DNA of 22,039 nt, from IMG/VR virus record IMGVR_UViG_3300002231_000781, positions 1-22,039 of that record, one strand, 5' to 3'. Shown here in pieces: positions 13,609 through 22,039 of the stretch. The first letter of the stretch is position 1. Each line of letters begins with the position of its first letter. A program made the position numbers and the translations under genes. The notes beneath the pieces are model-generated. The model was not told the origin of the DNA, ran no database searches, and saw only the letters and a list, made by a program, of their open reading frames with translations. This stretch comes from a virus.

Positions 13609-14097
13609 ATGGCAGGTGTTCAATCTGACAACACGGTCGCACGCCCGACCGAATCAAAAACTGTATCTAAACTCGACACAACGGCGATTCTTCGAAACCT
13701 TGCGGACCGCATTGATTCCGATGGGCTGGAAGTTGACGGTGTTTACGAATTGCTTTCTCAGGTCCAGAACAACACCAACGGTGTAAATCCAAATCAGCAA
13801 TCCGTCACAGTCGACAGTACCGGTGCAATTACAAAAACAATGCTCATTAACTGCCCAGCAGGTTCAAGGATTGCAATTCGTTCCGTCGTTGCGTCGGCGG
13901 CCGGAGCAACTAATTTCAAATTCACAGACGAGGACGACGTGGATGTTCTCGCCTCACTGCACTTGAACGCCAATGCAGCCGTGGTCGCTCCACCCCAAGG
14001 GATTGTCCTCCCTGAAGGCAAACCGCTTTTTTACACCGTATCCGCAGCAGTCGCCTTCGGTTTACAGGTGAATTTCCAGCTCATTGAAGTTTTGTAA
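13609..14097 (+). CDS. Hypothetical head or fibre-linked structural protein
   Basis: This 162-residue protein starts at ATG 13609, with AGGAGG upstream. The N-terminal 55 residues are helical and polar. From residue 65 on it is beta-rich (QQSVTVDSTGAITKTMLINC, SRIAIRSVVASAAGATNFKF, VLPEGKPLFYTVSAAVAFGL), a pattern of small beta-sandwich phage structural proteins. It contains one cysteine and no membrane segment. The function is unknown. Confidence 0.6.
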   Translation: MAGVQSDNTVARPTESKTVSKLDTTAILRNLADRIDSDGLEVDGVYELLSQVQNNTNGVNPNQQSVTVDSTGAITKTMLINCPAGSRIAIRSVVASAAGATNFKFTDEDDVDVLASLHLNANAAVVAPPQGIVLPEGKPLFYTVSAAVAFGLQVNFQLIEVL

Positions 14098-14106
14098 GGG
14101 GCTCCC

Positions 14107-14418
14107 ATGCAAGAAGATGTCCAACAGGAATTCACGGCCGTTCATACGCGGATCACTGATCTTGCTATCAGCCACGCGAAAACCGACCAAAAGGTCGATA
14201 CCGTAAAGGAAGATACGGCAGCCATCAAAGAATCCATATCAAAAGTCCATACTCGATTTAATGGTCTCGCATGGAAACTCGCTCTCATTTTTGGCGTTGC
14301 TGCAGGAATTAATTTTGCCTTCCAATTCGGTCCGAAGATTTTCACCAAACAAATGCCGGACACTCCGTACAGCTCCCCGGTTCGTGCAACCGCCGAACCG
14401 ACACGGCCAAGCAGGTAA
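14107..14418 (+). CDS. Coiled-coil plus membrane-span protein (XhlA/holin-accessory-like)
   Basis: This 103-residue protein starts at ATG 14107. Residues 1-52 form an amphipathic helix or coiled coil (HAKTDQKVDTVKEDTAAIKE), followed by a single hydrophobic span at about 56-73 (KLALIFGVAAGINFAFQFG) and a basic Pro/Ser tail. This layout matches small phage membrane proteins of the XhlA or holin-accessory kind. No endolysin is seen beside it, so lysis is only one possibility; anchoring a virion protein is another. Confidence 0.55.
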   Translation: MQEDVQQEFTAVHTRITDLAISHAKTDQKVDTVKEDTAAIKESISKVHTRFNGLAWKLALIFGVAAGINFAFQFGPKIFTKQMPDTPYSSPVRATAEPTRPSR

Positions 14419-14422
14419 TTTT

Positions 14423-14710
14423 ATGAACTTCAAATCAATTTCACTCGTCAACGGAATTGCCATTAAGGATAAAACGAGCACGAAATCGCTCGCGTCCGAT
14501 TCTTTTGACCTTACGCCATCAGACGAGAACGAGACTGCAATCAAGGGGCAGATTGAATCGCAGTTCGGTAAAACAACAAACGATATCGCAGTCCACATTA
14601 CCAAGGGGGCGGCAAGCAAAGAAGACAACGGCCTTTTCCCAGCAGGCATATTATTCGTGCGAACTGGTTTGAGCAATGGAGCTTGGCCCGACACGGAGGT
14701 AGACGAATAA
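14423..14710 (+). CDS. Small hypothetical structural protein
   Basis: The start is ATG 14423, 4 bases after the previous stop; the frame extends upstream into the 14107 gene and was not used. It has 95 residues: Ser/Thr/Asp-rich N-terminal half, then beta-like segments (TNDIAVHITKG, GILFVRTGLSN) and an acidic end. No family is recognised. It overlaps the next gene as TAATG, and may be a fibre-base or adaptor piece. Confidence 0.5.
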   Translation: MNFKSISLVNGIAIKDKTSTKSLASDSFDLTPSDENETAIKGQIESQFGKTTNDIAVHITKGAASKEDNGLFPAGILFVRTGLSNGAWPDTEVDE

Positions 14711-16968
14711 TGTTTATAGTAACGGGAACGTATACCGGCGATACAAGCGGCAGTGACCGCGAGATATTAGTGGATTACCCTTTTGCATATCTGTTTATCA
14801 AGGGTGACAGTTCCGGTGCAGAGGCGCGATTTAAAACCCCCCAAATGAATAATCGCCAAGACTCCGCAGAGTTTGCAGATCCAATAGCTTTTTCGACTTC
14901 ATACATTGACCGCTTTGGATATGATCGAAGTACGGGACAACATTACTTTCGCGTTGACAGTAGTATGAATGTCAATCTTGAGGAATACCACTGGTTTGGG
15001 GTTGTGGATACCGGTGATGACGATTTCCGCACAGGTGAATATGATGGAAACGGCGGTGACGGGGTTGCAAAAGTGTCTGATCTTCCTTTCACGCCGGAAA
15101 TAGTCATAGTCAAGGCTGATGGTGCATACGTGGCCGTTTGGCGTGGGTCGTGTCACACAGGGGATGATAGCTCATATTTCGACAACGACAACAATGCATC
15201 CAACCGCATAGAATCACTTGATGCGAATGGATTTACTGTTGGAAGTGATGCCGAAGTAAATGCTAATGGCGTGAATTATGTGTGGATAGCCTTTAAGGCA
15301 AGTGCAACCGCTATCACGTGCGGAACCTGTTCAGGGAACGATACGGATAATAGGGATATTACGACCGGCTTTGCGTCAAAGTGGGTTAATGTTTCTTCTG
15401 ATTCTACCCAGCAAGGAGTTTTTCGTTTGGATACGATGGACTCCGGTGATTCTGCCGAATATGATAATGGCAGCGCGTTCACAACTGGATTAATAAAAAG
15501 TTTTGGCGCAACAACGTTTCGGGTCGGAACGGATGCACGCGTAAACGCAAGCGGTACAAACTATTATTGGTTTGCCATTGGGGCGGCGGACAATTCCGCC
15601 GACACGGAACATTGCTTTTCCGACGATTTTGAAAGTGGGGATTTTTCCGCCTGGACGAGCCAAACGGTAGGTTCGGGAAATACGCTTGCGGTAAACGGTG
15701 GTTCTGCTCAATCTGGAAGTTACGGCCTTGATACTACCCTAAACAACAACGCCAATGATACTTATACCGATAAAACGATTTCTGGTTTCCCCTCAAATAA
15801 TTTACGCATAGGGTTTTGGCTTAAGGTTGCTTCCAGATCGTCAGAAACAAGTACAAACAAAATCATGAGACTTCTGCGATCGGCCGGAAACTCCATTGGT
15901 TCTGTTCAGCTTGAGCATACTAAAGAATCATTTTTTCTTGTTGGTAAATACGACAATGATGGAAGCACTTCGCAATCCACTAACCATGTTTATATTGAAG
16001 CTAACGCGTGGAATTGGATTGAATTTAGGGTACGCGAAGCAACACCCAATGTAGCCAGCGATGCCATAATGCAATTATATGTCAATGGGTGGATGATGGG
16101 GTATTTAGACGGATTCGACCTTTTTGATTTTCGACCAGCAGCCAACATTAGATTGGGGGCGGATCTTGCAGGTAGTTGGGATGTAGAATTTTATTTGGAT
16201 GGTCTTGAAGTTAGTTACGACCCGGATACTTTGCTTGGTACGGCTGAAGCAGAACCTTTTCTTACGCGTAGATTTGAAACCGATAACGGTTGGAGTGCAG
16301 GAGTTAATGAAAGTGGTATAGGCACAAAAACGATAAACGCATCCGCTGCATTGAACGGTTCAAGTTTTGGCTACCAGTGCGGACAAACTCCGGATTTGTC
16401 GAACAACCCGCGTATTGGAATTGATTTTCCAGAAGAGATCAGTGCTGGGCGTGATGGATATGCATATCGGTTTTGGTATGACCCAAATAATGTTTCTCTA
16501 AACTCCGCACTTGAAATCTGGACCGTTGCTTCCTCGGAACATTACGGGATTTCACGCATTCAAATGCAAGCCAGTGGCGGCGATTACGAAATCAGACTTC
16601 GTACAAGAGGAGACGATGGCGAGGAACTGAATTCTTCATACTATTCATTTTCAGACGCTGAGCACAAAATCACGGTGATCACGACCTATGCAAGCGATGG
16701 CACTGTCGAGGACGGTACTTCAGCACTCTATATTGACGGTGTTTTGAAAGAAACTATTACCGGAATTAATAATTTTGACGACAACAACAGGCCAGACGGT
16801 TTCGTGGGTGGAATTGCCGCTGGCGGTGATGTTGCAGACAGTGGCATGGTTTACATTGACGAAATTGTAATACGCATGGACGATACCGATCCGGACGCAG
16901 CAGTAATTGACCCAATGAGAGAATACCCACGCGGCGTAGGTCGCGGAATTCTAAGAGGAGTAAACTAA
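14710..16968 (+). CDS. Fibre/adhesin protein with two concanavalin/LamG-like domains
   Basis: The start is ATG 14710 (TAATG overlap) and the product has 752 residues. Residues 1-300 are strand-rich and contain a duplicated unit, GFTVGSDAEVNANGVNYVWIAFK-like then TTFRVGTDARVNASGTNYYWFAI, each followed by a short loop; this pattern is common in phage tail-fibre and virion surface proteins. Two concanavalin A-like/LamG sandwiches follow: one begins at CFSDDFESGDFSAW and ends at FYLDGLEVSYDPD, the second begins at RRFETDNGWSAG and ends at VYIDEIVIRMDD. Such domains typically bind sugars. The end (REYPRGVGRGILRG) is a short basic tail. The gene looks more A+T-rich than its neighbours, suggesting recent acquisition. 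There is no signal peptide. Confidence 0.75.
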   Translation: MFIVTGTYTGDTSGSDREILVDYPFAYLFIKGDSSGAEARFKTPQMNNRQDSAEFADPIAFSTSYIDRFGYDRSTGQHYFRVDSSMNVNLEEYHWFGVVDTGDDDFRTGEYDGNGGDGVAKVSDLPFTPEIVIVKADGAYVAVWRGSCHTGDDSSYFDNDNNASNRIESLDANGFTVGSDAEVNANGVNYVWIAFKASATAITCGTCSGNDTDNRDITTGFASKWVNVSSDSTQQGVFRLDTMDSGDSAEYDNGSAFTTGLIKSFGATTFRVGTDARVNASGTNYYWFAIGAADNSADTEHCFSDDFESGDFSAWTSQTVGSGNTLAVNGGSAQSGSYGLDTTLNNNANDTYTDKTISGFPSNNLRIGFWLKVASRSSETSTNKIMRLLRSAGNSIGSVQLEHTKESFFLVGKYDNDGSTSQSTNHVYIEANAWNWIEFRVREATPNVASDAIMQLYVNGWMMGYLDGFDLFDFRPAANIRLGADLAGSWDVEFYLDGLEVSYDPDTLLGTAEAEPFLTRRFETDNGWSAGVNESGIGTKTINASAALNGSSFGYQCGQTPDLSNNPRIGIDFPEEISAGRDGYAYRFWYDPNNVSLNSALEIWTVASSEHYGISRIQMQASGGDYEIRLRTRGDDGEELNSSYYSFSDAEHKITVITTYASDGTVEDGTSALYIDGVLKETITGINNFDDNNRPDGFVGGIAAGGDVADSGMVYIDEIVIRMDDTDPDAAVIDPMREYPRGVGRGILRGVN

Positions 16969-16969
16969 A

Positions 16970-19759
16970 ATGGCAGAAATGACGAGGCATTACAACAAGG
17001 CAACATCGGTATACTTTCCTCTTGTTGACTTCGGGGCAACTGATTTTGTTGCAGGCGTGACCATCGCGGCTGGAGACGCTCAAATTTCCCTAGACGGTGC
17101 TGCGTTTGGAAATACAAACTCAGTTTTCGTCGATGAAGGAAATGGTATTTATTCACTCGCTCTCACGGCGGCGGAAACGTCGGCAGCCAATATTGTCATC
17201 ACGATTATCGACCAAACAGCCACCAAAGAATGGGAAGACCAGGCAATTGAGATTGTAACATTCGGCCATTCGAGTGCTGAACTGCTCAGCGCGAACGATG
17301 CTGAAATTTTAATCAAACAGCTATCTGTCATTAATACCGGGGGGTCAGCTATTATCGCAACCGCGGCAGGAAGTAACGGTAGCGGTGCGGCCTTTACAGG
17401 TAACGGGTCGGGAGCTGGGATTTTCGCCAGCGGTGCGATTGAAGGAGGGTCGGGGCACGGCATCGAAGCATTAGGTGCAGGAGCAGGGAACGGAATAGAC
17501 TGTTCTTCGGAGACCTCCGGAGACGGAATTCAATCAGTAGGAGAAGGTGCAGGTCATGGAATTTCCGCCACCAGTAATGGAACTGGCGCGGGCATGCGGT
17601 TAATTGGTGGAGCAACAAGCGGAGCAGGACTCTTTACAAGCGGGTCAAGTGGCGGAGTTGGATCAGGTATTTGGGCTCTCGGCGGTAACGGAGGCTCATA
17701 CGGTGCACTTTTCCAAGGCACTGACGACACCGGAACAGAGGCCCTTGGGTTTGGTATGAACATAGTAAGTTCAGGTAGTGGAGCAGAAGCTCTTGCCGTC
17801 CAAGGAAACGGTGGCGAAGGTGCTGTCTTTACGGGCGGCGCTTCGCAGCCCGGTCTTGTTCTAACCGGCGCACCGGGACTCAAAGCCCTTGGCATTACAA
17901 ACGGGAACGGCGCTGAGCTCACAGGCGCAGGATCAGGCGAAGGTCTGGTCGCAACAGGTGGTGCGACAGGACATGGCATCTACGCCCTTGGCGGAGCCAC
18001 ATCAGGCGACGGGTTTCGGGCAGAAGGCCAGACTCTCGGTTACGGCGTTTACTTTTCTGGTGCAGGCGCAAGTCGTGAAGGAATGTTTGTCATCTCCACC
18101 GGCGAAGCCGATGCAGCTGAGTTTAGGTCTGGCGGCACAGGGAACGCTTCTATACGTCTCGCTCAAACTACCTCCGGGGACGGTCTGGTAGCAGCAGGCA
18201 CTGGGTCAGGTCACGGCATTAACGCTGTAGGCGGCGCAACTGGCAACGGTATCACTATCGCAGGAGGCGGAACGTCCGGTAATGGCATAAGTATTTCCTG
18301 TACCAGCGGCCACGGGATTGTTTCTGTCGGTGGCACGAATGGTCATGGATTCAGCAGTCAAGGCGCAGGAACAGGTGACGGCATCAGCGCCATGGGTGGC
18401 AGCGGAACGGGTCACGGTATCGACGCCCAGGGCGGGGCAACAAGCGGCGCAGGAATGAAGATATCTTCGATTGCCGGCAGTTCCCCCGCAATTGATATTG
18501 ATTCGGACGGTATCGGCATTGACCTTACATCGCCGAGCGCAGACGGCCTACAGATTACCGCAGCTTCTTCAAAAGGCATTCACATTGAATCCGATGACGT
18601 CGGTCTGCATATCGCTTCCACCAGCGGCGTTGGTATCGAGGTTTCATCCGGTAACACGTCGGCAGAGCCAGCAGTTAAATTGACCGGAGACGGCGGGGCC
18701 GCAGGTCTTCAGGTAGTTGGTGGTTCGTCAGGACCAGGCATTCAAGCCACGGGTAACGGATCAGCGTCAGGAATCAGCACAACAGGAGGAGCAACCGGCC
18801 ATGGCCTACTTGCCACGGGCGGGGCAACCTCTGGACAGGGCATTCGCGCCACTGGTGGGGCAACGGGAGGCAATGGCGCTTCTTTTATCGCCACAGGTTC
18901 TGGAAAGTCCGGTATCTTCGCTTCCGGCACAACTACCGCAGCAGGACTTTGGCTCGAAGGTGGAGCAACTGGAAACGGTCTCCACACGTTAGGCGGAGCA
19001 ACTTCCGGCGACGGCATTCACGCTGAAGCGCAAACAAGTGGAGATGGAATCGACGCCGTTGGAGCAGGAGCAGGGAATGGCATGCTCTCCACGGGCGGAG
19101 CAACCGGTCACGGCGCAAGACTTGTCGGTGGTGCTACTTCCGGTAGTGGCCTCAGTGCATACGGCCCAGGCACAAACGCAGTTGGTATCGGCGCCTACGG
19201 ATCAGGCACAAAGCCTGGTATCGAATCCGAAGGCGGCGTCACTGGTGAAGGGATGACCCTTACCGCAGGAATGTCAGGCGGCGTAGGACTGGAGATCACA
19301 AGCAGTGTAGATTCGGGCATTAAGTCCACCGCAGCCGGAAACGGTCAAGGGCTGGAACTTATTGGCTTCGGCACAGGCTCGGGACTTAAAGCGACGGGCG
19401 GGGCAACCGGCCACGGTGCGCAGCTCCTCGGCGGAGCAACTTCCGGGGACGGATTTCATTCCGAAGCTCAAACCGAAGGTGATGGTGTTGAGTATGTTGG
19501 TGCGGGGTCCGGTGTGGACTTCAACGCCGATATCGGATCAGCGTCAGCCATTACGATCTCAGATGAAATTCTAAAACGAGGCGTCTCAAACGTCGAAGAC
19601 GCGGCAGACTCTCATTCACTTGCAACCATAATCCTTGCCACTCTGGAATCTTCGATCTCCGGGAACACTTGGACGATCCGTAAAACCGGAGGCGGGACAT
19701 TCACCACCAAAACAATCGGCACCGATACTTCGGCCCAGCCGGTCGTGAGCGTAACATAA
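16970..19759 (+). CDS. Glycine-rich 11-12-residue repeat fibre protein
   Basis: This 929-residue protein starts at ATG 16970, one base after the previous stop, with AGAGGAG upstream. Residues 1-115 form a beta domain (ATSVYFPLVDFGATDFVAG, then EDQAIEIVTFGH) like N-terminal attachment domains of phage fibre proteins. Residues about 120-850 consist of roughly sixty copies of a Gly-rich unit, consensus GGAT(S)GxG[IFL]x[AS]x. A higher-order block GGATSGDG[FI]...E.QT.G.G recurs three times. Single hydrophobic residues alternate with Ser/Ala, as expected for a stacked beta or polyglycine solenoid. The last 75 residues (SDEILKRGVSNVEDAADSH, then TWTIRKTGG and TFTTKTI) form a capping domain. It is probably a rod-like, trimeric virion fibre. 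No cysteine-rich or enzyme motif is seen. Confidence 0.7.
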   Translation: MAEMTRHYNKATSVYFPLVDFGATDFVAGVTIAAGDAQISLDGAAFGNTNSVFVDEGNGIYSLALTAAETSAANIVITIIDQTATKEWEDQAIEIVTFGHSSAELLSANDAEILIKQLSVINTGGSAIIATAAGSNGSGAAFTGNGSGAGIFASGAIEGGSGHGIEALGAGAGNGIDCSSETSGDGIQSVGEGAGHGISATSNGTGAGMRLIGGATSGAGLFTSGSSGGVGSGIWALGGNGGSYGALFQGTDDTGTEALGFGMNIVSSGSGAEALAVQGNGGEGAVFTGGASQPGLVLTGAPGLKALGITNGNGAELTGAGSGEGLVATGGATGHGIYALGGATSGDGFRAEGQTLGYGVYFSGAGASREGMFVISTGEADAAEFRSGGTGNASIRLAQTTSGDGLVAAGTGSGHGINAVGGATGNGITIAGGGTSGNGISISCTSGHGIVSVGGTNGHGFSSQGAGTGDGISAMGGSGTGHGIDAQGGATSGAGMKISSIAGSSPAIDIDSDGIGIDLTSPSADGLQITAASSKGIHIESDDVGLHIASTSGVGIEVSSGNTSAEPAVKLTGDGGAAGLQVVGGSSGPGIQATGNGSASGISTTGGATGHGLLATGGATSGQGIRATGGATGGNGASFIATGSGKSGIFASGTTTAAGLWLEGGATGNGLHTLGGATSGDGIHAEAQTSGDGIDAVGAGAGNGMLSTGGATGHGARLVGGATSGSGLSAYGPGTNAVGIGAYGSGTKPGIESEGGVTGEGMTLTAGMSGGVGLEITSSVDSGIKSTAAGNGQGLELIGFGTGSGLKATGGATGHGAQLLGGATSGDGFHSEAQTEGDGVEYVGAGSGVDFNADIGSASAITISDEILKRGVSNVEDAADSHSLATIILATLESSISGNTWTIRKTGGGTFTTKTIGTDTSAQPVVSVT
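17340..19520 (+). repeat. Coding repeat region, 33-36-base units
   Basis: DNA such as ggcggagcaac-ttccggcgacgg recurs in many variant copies; the unit is 33 or 36 bases, i.e. 11-12 codons. The higher-order block can be seen starting near 17990, 18991 and 19430. Copies differ mostly at synonymous positions, so the repeat is old or is kept by protein-level selection. Slippage or recombination could change fibre length. Confidence 0.7.
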
Positions 19760-22039
19760 TGGCAGGCGTAGGCTTTTTTGATATTTTAAAATGGGTGTTG
19801 GGTTGGCAAAGCGCCAACCCTTCCCACCCTCCGTTCGACCCTAACTTCCTCGATGCAGGAGAACTCATGGATACGTCAGTAAACCGCACTCTCAATTATC
19901 TAAAGTCACAGTCCGTCCAGGCTGTCGCAGTCGTTGACGCCGGCGGCGGTGGTGACTACACGGACATTTCCGATGCAATCACAGCCAACGAATCTTTTAT
20001 TTGGGTGAAGGCGGGCTCTTACTCAGAAACCACAGCTTTGCAACTGGATGGGCAATGTATTGTGGGTGAGTCTCCCGAAACGGTAACTCTTACCACAACG
20101 CAGCAAATTAAGCTCAAAGCTCAAACCGCCATTTCAAATAACGGCACTGCCACCGTTACAAACGGATCAACCGCCCTCGCCGGCGCGGGAGCAGACTTTG
20201 ATACCGCAAACCCGGCAACGAATCTATGGGTCTTCATAGGTGGGAACATGATCAAGGTGTCCTCCGTCACCGACGCCAACACGGCAGTTCTGGAAGAAGC
20301 ATGGAAAGGGGCAACCCTTTCGGGTGCAACCTACACACTGTTTTCAGCAGACAACGACGGCTGCGGAGTCATGGGCATGACTATCGTTCACAACCCAAGC
20401 AGTTCGAAAAATCTAATCGAGGTTTCAGGCGCAAATAACATCCTGGCCAATCTTATTATCCACGGAGATCCGACCAATACCGCAAACGCCGTGGCCATCT
20501 CTCCAGCGGCCACTACTTTCGGGCTGCGTACTTTGCTCCACAAAGTTCTTATCCGAAGCGCAGCAAACGGCATCAATTGCACCGCAGCTCAGTCAGCGGC
20601 AACTATTATCGATTCTTGTGAGCTGTCTTCTATCGCCACAAATGCAATCGAAGTTTCAGGCACTCAGGATCTTTGCATAAACAACCACATTTCAGGCGCG
20701 GGCCAATATGGCATCGTCTCGAACCATGCCGACGCAAGACCGTCGATTAAAGGCAATCAAGTCAATGACACCGTAAATGTCGGGATCATTTCAATCGCAC
20801 ACCACTCGATTATTCAAGGCAATCACATCAATAACGGCGGGTCGAGCGGCGTCTTCGTTCAGTCGGGTGATTACATGATGGTTGCAAACAACCAAATCAA
20901 AAATACCGCAGGAGACGGCGTGTCCGTTAATTCAGATTCCGCTTACGCCCAGGTGGTCGATAATGATATTCGCGATTGCGCAGTAGGAATTGACTTCGAC
21001 AGCGATCACGGAATAATCAAGGGCAACGCCATCCACAATCCTACTGGCGACGGTATCGCCACAGATTCAGCAGCCGCCACAAATTGTCAGATCGAAGGCA
21101 ATAACATTCATTCAGCCGGTTCCATTGCAATTAATGTTGGACAAGCAAATTCATCCGTGGTCAATAATACCATTGATGCGTCCATCGGCGACTCTATCGA
21201 CCTCGGCGCATCGGCCACCAATTCAATCATTTCAGGAAACGACATTGACACCCCTGGCGCAATTGGTATCGACGCAAACGCACCCTGCATTATCTCTTCA
21301 AACATGATCAATAACGCCGCGGGTGCAGGGATCGACTCTGCCGGCGTAGACTCAAGCATCACCGGAAATAAAATCGACGGCACAGGGGCCGAAGGGATTC
21401 TCGCTGCAGGTGCGAATACAAACGTCTCAAACAACAACATTGATTCAGCCGGCACGATTGGAATCAGTGCCAGTGCGAACTTCGCGACTATTACCGGCAA
21501 TCAAATCAAAAACCCCGCAGCAGATTCGATTAATTCAACCGGCACTAATTGCAGCATTTCCGCCAATGTCCTGGACAACCCGGGTGCGATTGGAATTGAT
21601 GCAGACGGAGTGGAAAACACCATTTCCGCAAACACGATCAATGGCGCGGGGGCTCAGTCAATCGCTACCTCCGCACAGCGTTGCTCGATCACAGGGAACA
21701 CCATCGACACTTCAACCGGCACGGGCATTGAGGCCACCGGTTTTTACACTTCGATTGTGGGAAACAATCTCAACACTATGACGGCTTCCGCCATTGTCGC
21801 TTCGGGAGACTTTGCCACAATTTCTGATAATGGCATCCTGAATACGGGCGCAGCTGCCATCAACGCAACGGGTGCGTCTCAGTCCATCATTTCGGGGAAC
21901 AACGTTTCCACCGTAACTGTTGGTCAGGGGATCTTGACGGATGGTTCGGGCTCGACTGTAACCGGCAACTCAATCCACTCCCCGGCCGGTGATGCAATCA
22001 GCTTGACCGCAGCAGCCGAGGATTCAACAGTTGCCAACA
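19759..22039 (+). CDS. Right-handed beta-helix fibre/tailspike protein (C-terminus beyond window)
   Basis: The start is ATG 19759 (TAATG overlap with the previous stop), open to the right edge: 760 codons with no stop. Residues 1-55 are a short adaptor (MAGVGFFDILKWVLGWQ, then LMDTSVNRTLNYLKSQ). From about residue 60 (VVDAGGGGDYTDISDAIT), the sequence is typical of pectate-lyase-like right-handed helices, with many PbH1 coils of about 21-23 residues such as SSITGNKIDGTGAEGI, CSITGNTIDTSTGTGI and SIVGNNLNTMTASAI, alternating Gly-Asn ladders. Related phage proteins are receptor-binding spikes or depolymerases, usually trimeric. No clear catalytic site is visible in this part, and the receptor-binding end is outside the window. 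It is the third large surface protein in a row. Confidence 0.8.
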   Translation, partial: MAGVGFFDILKWVLGWQSANPSHPPFDPNFLDAGELMDTSVNRTLNYLKSQSVQAVAVVDAGGGGDYTDISDAITANESFIWVKAGSYSETTALQLDGQCIVGESPETVTLTTTQQIKLKAQTAISNNGTATVTNGSTALAGAGADFDTANPATNLWVFIGGNMIKVSSVTDANTAVLEEAWKGATLSGATYTLFSADNDGCGVMGMTIVHNPSSSKNLIEVSGANNILANLIIHGDPTNTANAVAISPAATTFGLRTLLHKVLIRSAANGINCTAAQSAATIIDSCELSSIATNAIEVSGTQDLCINNHISGAGQYGIVSNHADARPSIKGNQVNDTVNVGIISIAHHSIIQGNHINNGGSSGVFVQSGDYMMVANNQIKNTAGDGVSVNSDSAYAQVVDNDIRDCAVGIDFDSDHGIIKGNAIHNPTGDGIATDSAAATNCQIEGNNIHSAGSIAINVGQANSSVVNNTIDASIGDSIDLGASATNSIISGNDIDTPGAIGIDANAPCIISSNMINNAAGAGIDSAGVDSSITGNKIDGTGAEGILAAGANTNVSNNNIDSAGTIGISASANFATITGNQIKNPAADSINSTGTNCSISANVLDNPGAIGIDADGVENTISANTINGAGAQSIATSAQRCSITGNTIDTSTGTGIEATGFYTSIVGNNLNTMTASAIVASGDFATISDNGILNTGAAAINATGASQSIISGNNVSTVTVGQGILTDGSGSTVTGNSIHSPAGDAISLTAAAEDSTVAN

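Noticed and set aside
17340-19520. Possible CRISPR-like or non-coding tandem repeats
   Set aside because: Units are 33-36 bases with no unique spacers, vary at synonymous positions and keep one long frame, so they are coding repeats.
21108-21781. Antisense and out-of-phase open frames (130 and 123 codons)
   Set aside because: They are shadows of the beta-helix gene, whose PbH1 coils continue to the right edge.

Overview
The window is most likely part of a tailed double-stranded DNA phage (Caudoviricetes) or a prophage. It has a major capsid protein, a prohead-protease-like domain, very large fibre or adhesin proteins, and a long run of short, tightly packed early genes, with no bacterial housekeeping genes. 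No tRNA, integrase, terminase, portal or recognisable tail-tube gene lies inside it, and the host cannot be named from the sequence.

Layout. (1) Positions 1-2491, minus strand: one very long open frame running off the left edge. It joins an N-terminal prohead-protease-like domain, a highly acidic low-complexity linker, a His-rich repeat, a zinc ribbon and a C-terminal ATP-dependent DNA ligase adenylation domain. It is easy to miss because it has no stop codon inside the window and casts long antisense open frames. (2) 2492-3330: two control regions around a small winged-helix-like gene. One is a divergent promoter pair sharing an inverted repeat; the other is a promoter with an overlapping dyad followed by a leader that can fold as a three-way junction. 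(3) 3331-9873, plus strand: an early/metabolic operon. It starts with a replication-initiator-like gene carrying palindromes and spaced repeats in its middle. Most of the genes that follow overlap by 1-4 bases (ATGA, GTGA, TAATG). Recognisable products are a dATP/dGTP pyrophosphohydrolase (DUF550/MazZ-like) domain, a hexapeptide acetyltransferase, a small adenine-type DNA methyltransferase and a DEDDy 3'-5' exonuclease; several others are small Cys-rich or membrane proteins. (4) A near-consensus sigma70 promoter at 9890-9918 opens the head module: a coiled-coil protein, a decoration-like protein, the major capsid protein, a terminator-like hairpin, a structural protein whose frame is broken by one base, a GT-B-like glycosyltransferase, a small head protein and a coiled-coil/membrane protein. 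(5) 14423 to the right edge: a fibre/adhesin module with a short protein, a LamG-like two-domain protein, a 929-residue glycine-rich repeat protein and a right-handed beta-helix protein that runs off the right edge.

How it fits together. The early operon probably handles replication, nucleotide pools and DNA modification or processing. The 9890 promoter then drives head and fibre genes. The protease-ligase fusion is the most unusual item: if the protease domain is assembled inside the prohead as in HK97-like phages, the ligase could be packaged and delivered with the genome. That is inference. Other points of note are the structured leader at 3251-3312, the origin-like repeats inside the 3331 gene, the one-base frame break near 12540, and the 11-12-residue glycine repeat protein.
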